Source: Tricholoma matsutake (taxonomy: Eukaryota; Basidiomycota; Agaricomycetes; Agaricales; Tricholomataceae). From it: a stretch of 64,000 bases of DNA. Location of the stretch: positions 11,346,001-11,410,000 of the forward strand of contig AP026544.2 of assembly GCA_026075535.2 (NCBI GenBank), in the 5' to 3' direction. The notes under the pieces are model-generated. The model saw only the letters and a program-made list of their open reading frames with translations, searched no databases and had not been told where the DNA came from. Shown here one piece after another: positions 40,468 through 51,439 of this stretch. A program made the translations under genes and the position numbers. How positions within the stretch are numbered: position 1 is the first letter of the stretch; every line of letters starts with the position of its first letter.

Positions 40468-41548
40468 TTAACTATGAATTTCTGTTGATTTAAATGCAAT
40501 CAGTTCTGCCACAAGCTCCTTCTGCTTTGCTACTCCACTCTCTTCATTATCTTCTAGTGGCTCATGTCCAATTCCTCTGTCTCCAAATTCCTGTTCACAA
40601 CTGTGATCTGATAAGAAGTGAGATACAAAAGGATGTCCTTCAATATCAATAATGAGATTGTGGAGGATTATGGCCACAGTTATCCAGCAGAGAGCATGTT
40701 CCAAATTGGAATTTATATTCACCCAAAGACCACAAAGGCACTGAAAGTGTCCCTTTAATGCCCCCATGCAGTGTTCTGATCATACATGGAGCTGAGCAAG
40801 AACATGGTCAAACAGTGAATTTGCTGGATCAAGTGAGGGAGGTCATTTATGAACAGGAATTGTTTGTGTGCTGACAGCATATGCAGAATCTGCCCAGGCA
40901 AATTCTTCACCATCAAAGAGGAAATCCAGGTGCTGGGCAGCTCTGGTGTGCTGGAATGCAGTGGCATCATGAGCTGACCCAGTCAATCCATGTGAGTAAT
41001 CAGCAATTTGGAGATTTGATGGAGCATTTCCTATCTGTGTCAATATTATTTGGGCAATTGAAGAAAAGGCAATTTATCACTTCATACCTGGACATTGAGA
41101 CCATAATTTCTCTTCCATGTGTAGTATGCATCTCCATTCAAACCAGGTTTTTGAAATAAAACCACAATGGTTCCATCATACATCAACCATCCATCCTGCC
41201 ACTTTCCTCTGAACCCAAGGTTTTCATCCATCCACCTCTTCTCAATTTCCTTCTCTGCAGGTGTCAAATGGTGGACAAAAAGATCATGAAGACTTTTGAT
41301 GGCTTTGAAACATTGGTTGGTGTAGTTAACAACTGACCCCTCCCCACACCCAGCCAACAGAGCCACATCTTCAACAGAAGCTGCATTGCCGTAGCATCCC
41401 ATCTGATAGAGGGTGACAGCCAGCTGCTGCTCAACTGGAGTCTGACCATTATTTGAGTGATTGACAAAGACAGGATGGTCCTCAATAAGTTGGAGGATTG
41501 CATAAAAGACAAGAGGTGTTACACAAAGTATGTGGATGAATCAGTGAA
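40468..41548 (-). pseudogene. H Harbinger DDE transposase, main part
   Basis: Minus strand: YAILQLIEDHPVFVNHSNN, GCYGNAASVEDVALLAG (helix-turn-helix-like), RWMDENLGFRGKWQDGW, then the first catalytic Asp in YDGTIVVLFQKP. A 52 bp intron (41036-41087, GTATGA...CACAG) joins NYGLNVQ to IGNAPSNLQIADYSHG. Second Asp in TGSAHDATAFQ, Glu in SEHCMGALKGHFQ. Then ITVAIILHNLIIDIEGHP, ending at 40468. Two TGA stops (VHK-stop-PPSLDP and LHV-stop-SEHC) replace expected CGA. The gene's 5' part is beyond element D. This is a DDE_Tnp_4-type transposase. Confidence 0.88.
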
Positions 41549-41950
41549 TGTTAGGAAACTGCCCCATTACCTAATAAAACTCCATTTTTATTTTACTATG
41601 TTGAATTATGCCCAATGACACCAAATGATGCTACACTTTGATAGCATGAGAATTTTATTTCGCATGCATCAAGATGTATGCGCATGTACACATGCATCAG
41701 TAACAACAATGTACAATATACGTAACATAGTATATAAACCCTAAATATACACCTAGAGGACCCCAGTTGTGTTCTCTTAGGTATTCCACCTATGCTTGTG
41801 GTGTGAATGGCCTATCTCAACAAACTCACCTATTAATAACCCCTCACATCAAAACCATCAGTTCCCCCATCACACGTGCAGATCCTGCCCCCTTCTTGTA
41901 GAGAGAACCTGCATGGTCTTAGCTAGCAGATAGTGGGTGTCACCCTAACA
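41549..41950 (+). repeat. Chromovirus D 5' LTR
   Basis: 402 bp. TATATAA at 41731 and the self-primer segment AGTTGTGTTCT at 41765-41775 are 34 nt apart. Differences from the 3' LTR again pair TG in one copy with CA in the other. Confidence 0.93.
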
Positions 41951-41952
41951 GA

Positions 41953-41963
41953 AGAACACAACT
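41953..41963 (+). promoter_or_regulatory. Putative self-priming primer-binding site of D
   Basis: AGAACACAACT, 2 nt after the LTR, is the perfect 11 nt complement of 41765-41775. The leader 41951-42435 has no ORF. Confidence 0.68.
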
Positions 41964-42435
41964 TCCCATATCAGTGTGCCTTCTCTTACTTGCACATACG
42001 TCATTGTTTCACCATGCCACATCCAATTACTCATCCTTTTGGCACGAGCCAGAAGTACTTGTATATACATAATCTACCTTTTCTTTCATAAGCTGACACC
42101 AGGCCTTGCCTTACATTGTGACTGCCAGTGATCGAGAGGCAGCGCTCATCATTAGGACAGCTGCAACCAGACAACCGATTGGATCTGGTTTAGTCATGAT
42201 TTACATCACTCTATTTGGATGACTATTTTAGTTACAGGCTGAATTCAGTGTTATCCCCGAGATCAGGCACTGTTGGAAGGGTTATTGATCTGAAGTGCCA
42301 AATTAGGCACCTGACAAACAAATGAACAATTGATGAACAATTGATGAACATCACATGACCCGTAAACATTTGGAGAGGTCTCAAAGAACAATCTTGAGTC
42401 CATCAAAGAAGTGATTCATCACAGATCTAACAATT

Positions 42436-43528
42436 ATGTCCAAACCCTCAACTTCTAATCCTGGCCCTAATCCTGTTCCCACACCAGTGCTAGAGGTGAA
42501 AATTGATGTACTTAGGGTGCAAATGTTGCAATTAGTGTCAGTGTTGGCAGCATCACAACCCAGACAAGCGGAAGTACAGCCAGAGGCAACAGGAGAAAGA
42601 GATGATGAGATGGAGAAGATGGTGGAGTGGATGTCGCAGGAGGATGAGATGGTGGAGAAATCCAGAAATGGAAAGTGTGCTTACCTAAGTATGCGCCCCC
42701 ACAAATCTTTGACGGTACCATGGAGAATACAAAATCCTTCATCAGCTCTATAGTATTGTACATCCATGGGAGGAAGCCAGAGTTTCGTATAGCTAAGTCT
42801 AGGATTATGTTTGCTCTCTCATACATTCAGGGGAGGAAAGCACAGTTCTGGAGAAATGAGGCTATTAATCAAATTGCTGTAGGAAATAAACCATTTGCAA
42901 CCTTCAAGGAATTTCTGGAGAGATTGGAGGCACAGTTTGGAGACCCTAATCCAAAGGCAACAGCAATGCTAAATTAAAGACCATGCGCCAAGGTTCCCCG
43001 ATGGTGGATGAATTTATTTTGCAGTTCAAAGCAGAAGCCTTGCAAACAGACATGGGAGAAGCCGCATTGGTAGAGTTTTTGAAAGCAGGATTAAATCCCT
43101 CTTTATTCAAGTCTATCTACTGACTACCTTCTATGCCAAAGAAGTTGGATGAGTGGTATAATTGGGCAATGCACCTTGACCAGCAATATCGGCAGGAACA
43201 GGCAGAGTCAAAGTTGATGTATGGAAGTAGTAAATCTGGAAAGTCATCAGGAGGAAAATCTGAGAAAGGAAAGGTGCCTCAGGTGCAAGCTCCGAGGGCA
43301 CAGCCACCGGCCATGGCAGTGACACCTATAGTTATGGAGTCAGCAGCACCAGCAGAGGCAATGGAGGTTGACCAAGCAGGGAGATGAGCCCCACTTAAAT
43401 GTTTCAACTGTGGGCAGTTAGGACACATTTCTAGGAATTGTAGGCAGAAACAAAAGATTAGGGAAGCTACAATCGAGCAAGTGAAGCTGGAGGAAGGCAA
43501 GCAGAAGAATTTTGTGGAAGAGTCCCAG
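42436..43528 (+). pseudogene. Chromovirus D Gag
   Basis: Starts MSKPSTSNPGPNPVP. A frameshift at about 42675 moves the reading to PKYAPPQIFDGTMENTKSF. A second shift and stop at 42977 precede TMRQGSPMVDEFILQF. A stop follows FKSIY at about 43123 at the same place as in C, then WYNWAMHLDQQYRQ, and a TGA before APLKCFNCGQLGHISRNC (zinc knuckle, about 43400-43440). The stop after FKSIY shared by C and D suggests a common feature of this family rather than independent damage. Confidence 0.85.
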
Positions 43529-43529
43529 T

Positions 43530-46500
43530 GAAGGTTTCCCCATTGGTGACCCAGAATTGTTACAATGTATTAGTATCCAAGGAAACCCAGAGTAAATCAG
43601 AAAAGGAAATTGAGGAGGAGTACAACTGTTGCGAATCATGTGACAACGAAAATTGCCAAGCACTATTTCCAAAACCCCTAAATTCTTTATTCGCTCTGTG
43701 CGAATAGAACCCAAAATCACCTTGACTGTGGGACTGAAGACAGTGGACATGCATGCAGCAATTGATGTGGAAGTGTTGCTTGATAGTGGTGCTACAGGAT
43801 TATTTATTAATTGGTCCTTAATTACTGGAAACTGTATTAACACACACAAGCTGTCGCAACCTATAATGGTGTACAATATTGATGGAACAGTCAATCGTGG
43901 AGGAACTATCAAGGAGGAGGTGACCATGGTATTCAAGTATCAGGAGCATCAGGAACGGGCCATATTCGAAGTGTGCAATCTTGGGAAAACCAATCTGATA
44001 ATAGGATGTCTGTGGTTCTAGAAGCATAATCCTGAAATTGATTGGTAAACTGGGAAAGTACAAATGGCTTGTTGTCCTAAGGAATGTAATGTGTATGGGA
44101 GGAAGATGAAGACTGAAAAAAGGAAAAAGAGAGAGAAAGAACATCCGAGGAAATATTCTGTTACGATAGAGGAAGTGGAGGATGAGGAAATGCCAAATGG
44201 GGAAGTTCCAGTCATGATCAAGAAAGAAGAGCAGAAGCAAACCTTTAGAACAATTCGTGGAGGACAGTCGTAGGACAAGAATATTGTGAAGGTGGAGAAG
44301 CCAGTGGAGGAGTGGGTGCCAAAAGTGTATCATGAATATCTGTCAGTGTTCCAGAAGAAGGAGTCTGAGCGAATGCCAGTGCAGAAGCCATGGGATCATG
44401 CAATTGAGATGAAGCCAGGGTTTGTGCCAAAGAAGTTGAAGGTATATCTGTTATCTCCAATGGAACAAGAAGAAGTTGATGTGTTCCTAAATGAGCAATT
44501 GCGCAAAGGATACATACGACCTTCAAGATCACTGCAGACATCACCAATATTCTTCATGCCAAAGAAAGACCAGAGGAAGAGGATGTGTACAGATTATAGG
44601 TATCTGAATGAGTGGACAGTGAAGAATGTGTACCCCCTGCCATTGATCTCAGAAATAATTGACAAGGTGGGAAAAGCCAAGGTCTTTACAAAATTGGATT
44701 TACGAAGGGGATACAACAATGTACAAATAAAGAAAGGAGATGAGTGGAAGGCCGCATTTGCCATGCATCAAGGATCCTTTGAGCTGCTTGTCATGTTTTT
44801 CGGGATGACCAATAGTCCCCCAACTTTCCAAAATATGATGAACAACATTTTCAAGCACGTAATAGACAAAGGTGTGGTAATAATATTCATTGATGACATT
44901 CTGATATTCACGGAGGATGAAGAAAATCATGAGGTGATAGTGCAGGAGGTGCTACAGAGGTTAGCAGAGAATGATCTATTTTTGAAATTGGAGAAGTGTG
45001 TGTTTGGGGCAAGCGAGATCAAGTTCCTAGGATTATTGATCAGCCCTGACAGGATCAAAATGGATTCAATCAAGGTACAGGCAATCACAGATTGGCCTGC
45101 GCCCACCTGTGTCAAGGAGGTTCAGGCCTTCTTGGGACTTGTGAATTATTATCATTGCTTTGTGCACAAATTTTCCAAAATTGCTACACCCTTACATAAC
45201 CTTATGTGAAAGGGAGTAGTGTGGAGGTCGGGAGAGCAGCAGCAGACAGTGTTTGAGGAGTTGAAGAGGAAGTTTGTGGAGGGACCAATATTAGCCCCAG
45301 TAAATTTCACGCACCCTTTATGAGTGGAATCAGATGCATCTGACTTTGCTACTGGAGCGGTATTATCAATGCTGTGCAAAGATGACAAATGGCATCCTTG
45401 TGCATATTTGTCCCAAGGGTTGAATGATGTGGAGAGGAATTATGATGTGCATGACAAAGAGATGTTGGGGATAATATGAGCATTGGAGGTGTGGAGGCAT
45501 TATTTGGAGGGATGTACACATCAGATTGAGATCTGGATGGATCATCAAAATCTGCAATACTTCATGTCTGCTAAAAAGCTTAATCGCCAGCAAGTGCATT
45601 GGCGCTATTCCTATCATGTTTCAATTTTCACTTGGTTCACAAAGCAGGAAGCTCAATGAGGAAAGCAGATGCATTATCCAGATGTATTGATCACAAAAGG
45701 GGGGTGGAGGAGGACAATAAGAATGTTACCTTACTCAAACTCAAATACTTTTGCATTTGCGCTATGCGTCAAGGGCATCTATTAATAGATAGCTCGGAAA
45801 TGGAAATGTTGTCTAAAATTAGACAATGTTTGGAAATGGACAATGAAGTAGTGGAAGCCGTGAAAGCTCTGAAGGGAGAGAAGAAAGGTAATATTAAAGG
45901 AGATGAATGGGCTGAGGAACAAGGGTTGGTGTTATTTTGAGGAAAGGTGTATGTACCAAAGGATCAGGATTTGCGAAGGGAGATCATCTGGTTACATCAT
46001 AATACACTGACTGCCAGACACCCAGGAAGATGGAAGATGTTGGAATTAGTAATGAGAAATTATTGGTGGCCTGGAATTTCGAAGTATGTGTTGGAATATG
46101 TGGATGGATGTGATACGTGCATGAGGGGGAAGAAATTTCCAGAGAAACCTGCAGGAAAGTTAATGCTGAACCCTATACCTAAAGTGCCATGGTGAGATAT
46201 ATCTGTGGATTTTATTACCAGATTACCCAAGGCTCAAGGGTACAATGCAATATTCATAGTATGCAACCACTTCACAAAAGAGGTCCATATTATTATTCCT
46301 ACTACTACAGAAACCTCATCATTAGGCTTGGCACACCTCTATCTAAATCAGGTATGGTGGTTACATGGGTTACCTGATACCATTATCTCCGATCGGAGAC
46401 CACAATTTGCTTCCACATTTATGCGAGAACTGAACAACATATTGGGAATTCAAACTAAATTATCTACGGCATATCACCCACAGACTGATGGGCAGACAGA

Positions 46501-47367
46501 GAGAATGAACCAGGAGTTGGAGCAGTACCTACATATGTTTGTCAACTACTGACAAACCAACTGGCCCAAATGGCTGGCAATTGCCGAATTTTCCCACAAT
46601 AACAAATTCCATTTGGCTACTCGTATGTCACCCATTTTTGTGAATTATGGATATCATCCTCGCATGGGAGTAGAACCCAGAAGGGAAGTCAAAGTACAAT
46701 TGGTAGAAGACTTTGTATCTAATATGCAAAAGGTACAAGAGGAAGCAGAGGCAGCATTGAAGAAAGCATGTGATGACATGATGCAACACATGGATTGTAC
46801 TCAAGCGCGCGCTCCAGAGTACAAAGTTGGTGACTTGGTGTGGCTAAGTACCAAGGACCTGAATATTCCATGACCTTCAAGGAAACTTACAGAGAAACAA
46901 GTTGGCCCATATGTGATCTCTAAAGTAATCTCACCTAATGCAGTAGTGCTAAAATTACCCCGATCATTCAAGATTGATCCTGAGATTAACGTATCCTGCC
47001 TATGCCCTTACTGCCTGCCCACTATTCCTGGCCAACAAACTACTCCACAACCTCCAATAATAGTAGAAGGTGCTCCAGAATATGTAGTTGAAGAAATTCT
47101 AGACTCACATCTTCAATGGTACAAATTGGAGTTCTTAATAAAGTGGAAAAACTATACCAACAAAAATAATACCAACAAAAATAATTCGTGGGAGCCCAAA
47201 GAGAATTGTAAGTGAGCATATAACACGATTGCCCAATTCTTTAAATGTAATCCAAATGCTCCACGTTGCATTGTGAGAATGGTGTATGAGGGGATGAAAT
47301 TCCAGCCTTACCAAAATTTCATGGAGGGGACAGATGCAATATTTTCTTGCCTGGAAGTTGAGGCATA
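43530..47367 (+). pseudogene. Chromovirus D Pol
   Basis: Protease [14 protein letters not shown] (about 43770-43812). [31 protein letters not shown] and catalytic IFIDDILIF (about 44881-44907), open over 307 residues (44286-45209). RNase [18 protein letters not shown], preceded by a TGA. Integrase: zinc region CDTCMRGKKFPEKPAG, core ISVDFITRLPKAQ after a TGA, IISDRRPQFAS (catalytic Asp kept), TAYHPQTDGQTERMNQE. Chromodomain: YVVEEILDSHLQWYKLEF then LIKWKNYTNKNNTNKNNSW with an 18 bp in-frame duplication (about 47150-47190). Stops at about 44020, 44047, 44271, 45321, 45477, 45938, 46195, 46550, 46873 and 47215. Confidence 0.9.
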
Positions 47368-47379
47368 AAAGGGGGGTAA

Positions 47380-47781
47380 TGTTAGGAAACCACCCCATTA
47401 CCTAATAAAACTCCATTTTTATTTTACTATGTCGAATTATGCCCAATGACACCAAATGATGCTACACTTTGATAGAATGAGAATTTTATTTCGCACACAT
47501 CAAGATGTATGTGCATGTACACACGTGTCGGTAACAACAATGTACAATATATGTAACATAGTATATAAACCCTAAATATACACCTAGGGGACCCCAGTTG
47601 TGTTCTCTTAGGTATTCCACCTATGCTTGTGGTGTGAATGGCCTATCTCAACAAACTCACCTATTAATAACCCCTCACACCAAAACCATCAGTTCCCCCA
47701 TCACACGCACGGATCCTGCCCCCTTCTTGTAGAGAGAACCCACACGGTCTTAGCTAGCAGATAGTGGGTGTTGCCCTAACA
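47380..47781 (+). repeat. Chromovirus D 3' LTR
   Basis: 402 bp, preceded by the polypurine tract AAAAGGGGGG (47367-47376). Confidence 0.93.
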
Positions 47782-47976
47782 GTGATGGTCATCAGGATTT
47801 TGTGCATATTGCCATGCAAGGTGCAGGTTTCCTGCTCTTGGAACAGGATGTTGACCATTGAGATAATGGGTTTCCTTGATTGTGATGATGGTATTGATAT
47901 CAATACTGAACTGATGACAGGCTTCTTCAAGGTCATGAAAAGGTGTAAACAGTGTGTGACTAATCATCAGAAGTAG
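47782..47976 (-). pseudogene. H transposase, N-terminal part beyond element D
   Basis: Minus strand frame reads ISHTLFTPFHDLEEACHQFS, then GQHPVPRAGNLHLAWQYAQN, then PDDHH. With D and one TSD removed it continues through a TGA (expected Arg) as FIHILCVTPLVFYAILQ in 41548 downwards. The perfect join supports both the gene model and the D boundaries. 47977-48087 is the transposase leader. Confidence 0.75.
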
Positions 47977-48087
47977 ATAAGCATTGATAGTGTCTCGTCA
48001 TACTGAGACATGCAGTATTGCAATGAGTGCAACAATGTCTATAGCTTTCAATCTGGCCACCGTTATCTGATCTAGTACATGGCTAGT

Positions 48088-48173
48088 GGAGAATCAAATT
48101 CAACTTATATAATCATTCTGAGATGCGAGATGCAAAATGTGTATGTGAGATGTGCCCAACTTTAAACACCCCT
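48088..48173 (-). repeat. Right TIR of H, CpG-depleted
   Basis: 86 bp complement of the left TIR, with about nine differences. CpGs of the left TIR appear here as CA or TG (GCGCATCTCGCATACGCATC becomes GCACATCTCACATACACATT). Confidence 0.85.
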
Positions 48174-48176
48174 ATT

Positions 48177-48600
48177 TAGAACAAGCTTTTTGAATGTGCC
48201 TTATGGCACCAGCCAACACATCAGCAAACCCTGTGTGGCAAAAGTGTGAGAAGTGTTATGGTTTTGACACATGTTCTGGTCATGGCTTAGTGAGATGGTT
48301 AATGAGGTGGGTAAAGAAACTGGATTCTGAAGTCAAAGTATCAAAACAACACTGTTTAAATACCTGTAGAAAGTAAGATATAAATGGATGGTTTATCAGG
48401 TACTATTAGGCAGTGCCTAAGGTAGTCAAGCAGAATGGTAAAGGCTGTATCATAGCCAAAGGAATAGTGGTAAGAAGGGGCTATAATCAGATGGGAGATA
48501 AGTAAGAGAAGAGTCCTGTGCAAATCCTGTGTAGTACAATGATGATAGACTGGTGGGTATCGATCTGGATATCTGCTATGTCATGATCTTACATACGCCC
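48177..48600 (-). pseudogene. 5' remnant of the DUF6532-like gene and adjacent spacer
   Basis: Minus strand next to the H insertion reads GFADVLAGAIRHIQKACSK after a good splice acceptor (CCACACAG). Joining across H with one ATT copy gives AAATGAACGAGCC, which connects to NERAYRR with a one-base frame difference. Upstream exons are not recognisable. 48400-48600 shows nothing. Confidence 0.35.
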
Positions 48601-49619
48601 TCCAGTGGTTGGCGTAGATAACCGCTTAGTTTCCTCCAGCATTGTTGACAGAAATGACAGCGGTTGAGGATGATGGTTTGGTTCTCACAGTCTTCCCCTT
48701 GGGATTGATGGCTGAAGCTTTGAATTCTCCAGTAATTCAGTCTAAGGGAGATTCTGGCTCTGAGATAAGTTGATCTTGGTGATCGAGATCCATAGCATCG
48801 TCCAGATGCTTAGAGTCAGATTGATCTTTAGAAACAGGAGCACATTTGGATGATGGTATGCATCTTTGTTTGTTTTTGACATGGTGATGTGGTTGTTCAT
48901 TGATCTGGGATGACTCAACAGAATATGGAGCAGCACACTTAGCTTTTCTATGAGCGGTGGCTGCATCTATATTCTTCAAGTACTGCGACACAGCATGGAT
49001 CGAAAATCAAGCAATGGTTAATTGCTCTTTGCTGGAATAGGTGGTATTGCCATTGGCATGGAGTTGGATGGGTGGAGTTGCCTCGCAAGAGGGGGCTTTG
49101 GAGTTGGGGACACTGGATGGTTTGGAGGATGGCTGACCATCAATGGATAAGCAAGATGAATGCTTCAGGTTCCAATCGTCAACTCCAAAGGTTTTGCATG
49201 AGGGTGGCTCACCACTAGTGTAAGGGTTGCCAGATTTATGATCAATGATGGAAAACTTGAAGAGGCAACTTCCAGCGGGATTGTTGAAGAAGGTGGTGAA
49301 CTGCTCATAGTCAGTGATATTGCCAGAATGGATCTTTTGATCATAATCAATGTACTTGTGTAATTCCGTGGTGGAAAACAAGATGACATGGGTGGTGTCA
49401 TTTGGGTTGGATAGGCAGAAATGACCATCAGAGAGTTTGGCAAGGTGGATGTGGGAGAGTGCTGAACGGTCAATAGGCTGAGGCATGGTGGGGTAGTGGA
49501 TGAAATTTAGCATGAGGGTAGATGTTGAGGCAAGGTTGGAACTTGATGGGGGCTCATGACTAGGTGAACCCTTTAAGTTATTCATGGCCGACCCCTCCAA
49601 GTCAATCTTGTGCTGAAAC

Positions 49620-50333
49620 TAGTGTTTGAAAGTCCAGTCCATAGGACTGCAAAAAGACCAACAACTGAACCAGACTGCAACCGGTCCTACATGGACCATG
49701 GTTGCAGTCCTAGCTGGTTCAAAAGTGGTCCAGTTGTCGGTCCATCTCATTTGTAGATTAGTAGTTGAACTGCAAAAGACTGGTCTGAACTGGTCTACAA
49801 CTGGACCATCAGTCTATCCAAAATGCTTCAAGAAAAGGCAGAGCACCTCAGATCGCCTGTGTATTTTGTATGGATTTTCCCATGATCATTCACTGGAAAA
49901 AATACACAACAAAACCTGCCTTGGGCCACACCTCAGGTCACCCTGACTTGTGGGTTTCTCCTGTGATGAGCACAAAAGCAGAGCACCTCAGATCCCCTGT
50001 GTATTGTGTATGGATTAGGAAAAAATACTCAACAAAGCCTGTCTTGGGCTGCGAGTCAGGTCACCCTGACCCATGGGTTTTTCCTGCAATCATTCACTGA
50101 ACAAATAATACACTACATTGTATGTTTTATTAATATTTAGTTGGATATAAGAAAAGACTGGGCAAAAGACCGGTTGCAACCAGTCTTTTGTAGGCAACCA
50201 AACCAATGTGGACCAGTTATAGTTGGTTTGGTTGCCAGTTGCCCTAAATTTGACAAATGTATGGACCGGTCTGGTTCACAGTTGCCCCTTCTGGGGTCCA
50301 AAAAACTGGACTGGACTGGACTTTCAAACACTA
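49620..50333. mobile_element. hAT-like MITE, 714 bp, 8 bp TSD GCTGAAAC
   Basis: TIR TAGTGTTTGAAAGTCCAGTCC at the left and its complement at the right. Perfect 8 bp duplication GCTGAAAC at 49612-49619 and 50334-50341. The interior is full of ACTGGTCC / GGACCAGT and GCAACC / GGTTGC motifs in both orientations. No ORF. An internal direct repeat (GCAGAGCACCTCAGATC at about 49839 and 49980) is present. Confidence 0.88.
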
Positions 50334-50864
50334 GCTGAAACATATTCGAGTTTACACTTCTAGGCAACTCATGGATCTGCTTGATGCCTAGTAACTCAAG
50401 ATATGATTCAAGGGCATGAAGGTGCTTGATTTGATGGTACAGCATCCATGTGATGTCGCTGGACCCCCATCTAACCTTGAACATTGCATTGTTCCTGGCT
50501 CCATCATGTCCCTCTATCTGTTCAACAGCCTATTCACTATCTGGTGCATCTTGGCTTCCTAATTGAGTGTCTAACTGCCCAGGGAATAACCTGTCATCAT
50601 TGGGCTGGTGGACCCTCAAATATGATGCATGAAACACATCATGCACACCCCTTTGCTTAAGGTGAGTTGGCAACTCAATTCTAATGAGAAATTCCAAAAG
50701 TCTTCCAGGACCTTGTATGGCCCAATATATTTAGGCACAAGCTTTCTAGCATATCCTCTTGGGAAAGTGATATTTTTAGTAGAGATATAACACAGATCTC
50801 CCTTTACAAGCAGACTTATATGATGGCGTTGATTGGCATCATGAGTTTGTTTGACCCATGCAGC

Positions 50865-51439
50865 TAGTGTTTCAAAGTCTGGTTTTTTTTGCCAAATTGG
50901 GACAAACCACAACTGCAACTGGTTGCCTAATAAGGCACCCTGAAAAACCAGACTGAACCACAAAAAACCAGTCCAAAACAGTTCAAACCAGTTTAAACTG
51001 GAGTTCAGTTGTAACCCTGTTCAAACTGGTTTGAACTGACTAAAACTGATCTTTTTGCTCATGGGACCAGTTGTAAACCACAATAGAGAGTGTATATTAG
51101 TCAAATGTAAAGGTCTCATCATGATAACAATGCTCTACATGTCAAAAAACACAACTGTGAGATGTCATATAAGTTAGGTTTGGCATTAGGATATCATTTT
51201 GGCCATAGCACATGCAATTCTGGACCGTTTTTTCTAAAAATCTGATCAGAAGATGCGTATTTATTGGTGCATCCTGTGGTGGTTTGAACCAGTTAGTACT
51301 GGCTTTTATTGGTCCAGTTCAGTGCAGTTTTTCCATCTAGAGATGGATGAACTGCAACTGAAGGTCCAGTCTTTTTTGGTTCAGTCCAGTTCAGTTTCTG
51401 GTCTTTTTGCAGTTCAATGAACTGGACTTGCAAACACTA
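50865..51439. mobile_element. Second hAT-like MITE of the same type, 575 bp
   Basis: Ends TAGTGTTTCAAAGTCTGG and complement of TAGTGTTTGCAAGTCCAG, with the same AACTGGTTT/AAACCAGTT subterminal motifs as 49620-50333. The flanks CATGCAGC and TGTTCAGC match at only 5 of 8 positions, so the TSD is decayed or the boundary is a base or two off. Confidence 0.65.

Larger units (their letters stand above)
41549..47781 (+). mobile_element. Ty3 chromovirus D, nested in the H transposase gene
   Basis: 402 bp LTRs at 41549-41950 and 47380-47781, TG...CA. The flanking duplication is GTGAA / GTGAT (41544-41548, 47782-47786), one mismatch. Gag, protease, RT, RNase H, integrase and chromodomain lie on the plus strand. 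Same family as C but inserted independently and in opposite orientation, 21 kb away. More stops than C but RT catalytic FIDD intact. Confidence 0.94.
31668..48173. mobile_element. PIF/Harbinger DNA transposon H with three nested insertions
   Basis: 86 bp TIRs at 31668-31753 and 48088-48173 begin AGGGGTGTTYAAAGTTGGGC. They are flanked by a 3 bp duplication ATT (31665-31667, 48174-48176), with one base of ambiguity in the boundary. Inside, an accessory ORF runs inward from the left TIR on the plus strand and a DDE transposase inward from the right TIR on the minus strand, the two-gene plan of Harbinger elements. F, MITE copy 2 and D account for about 14.3 kb. The element's own length is about 2.24 kb. 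It sits in the DUF6532-like gene. Confidence 0.8.
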
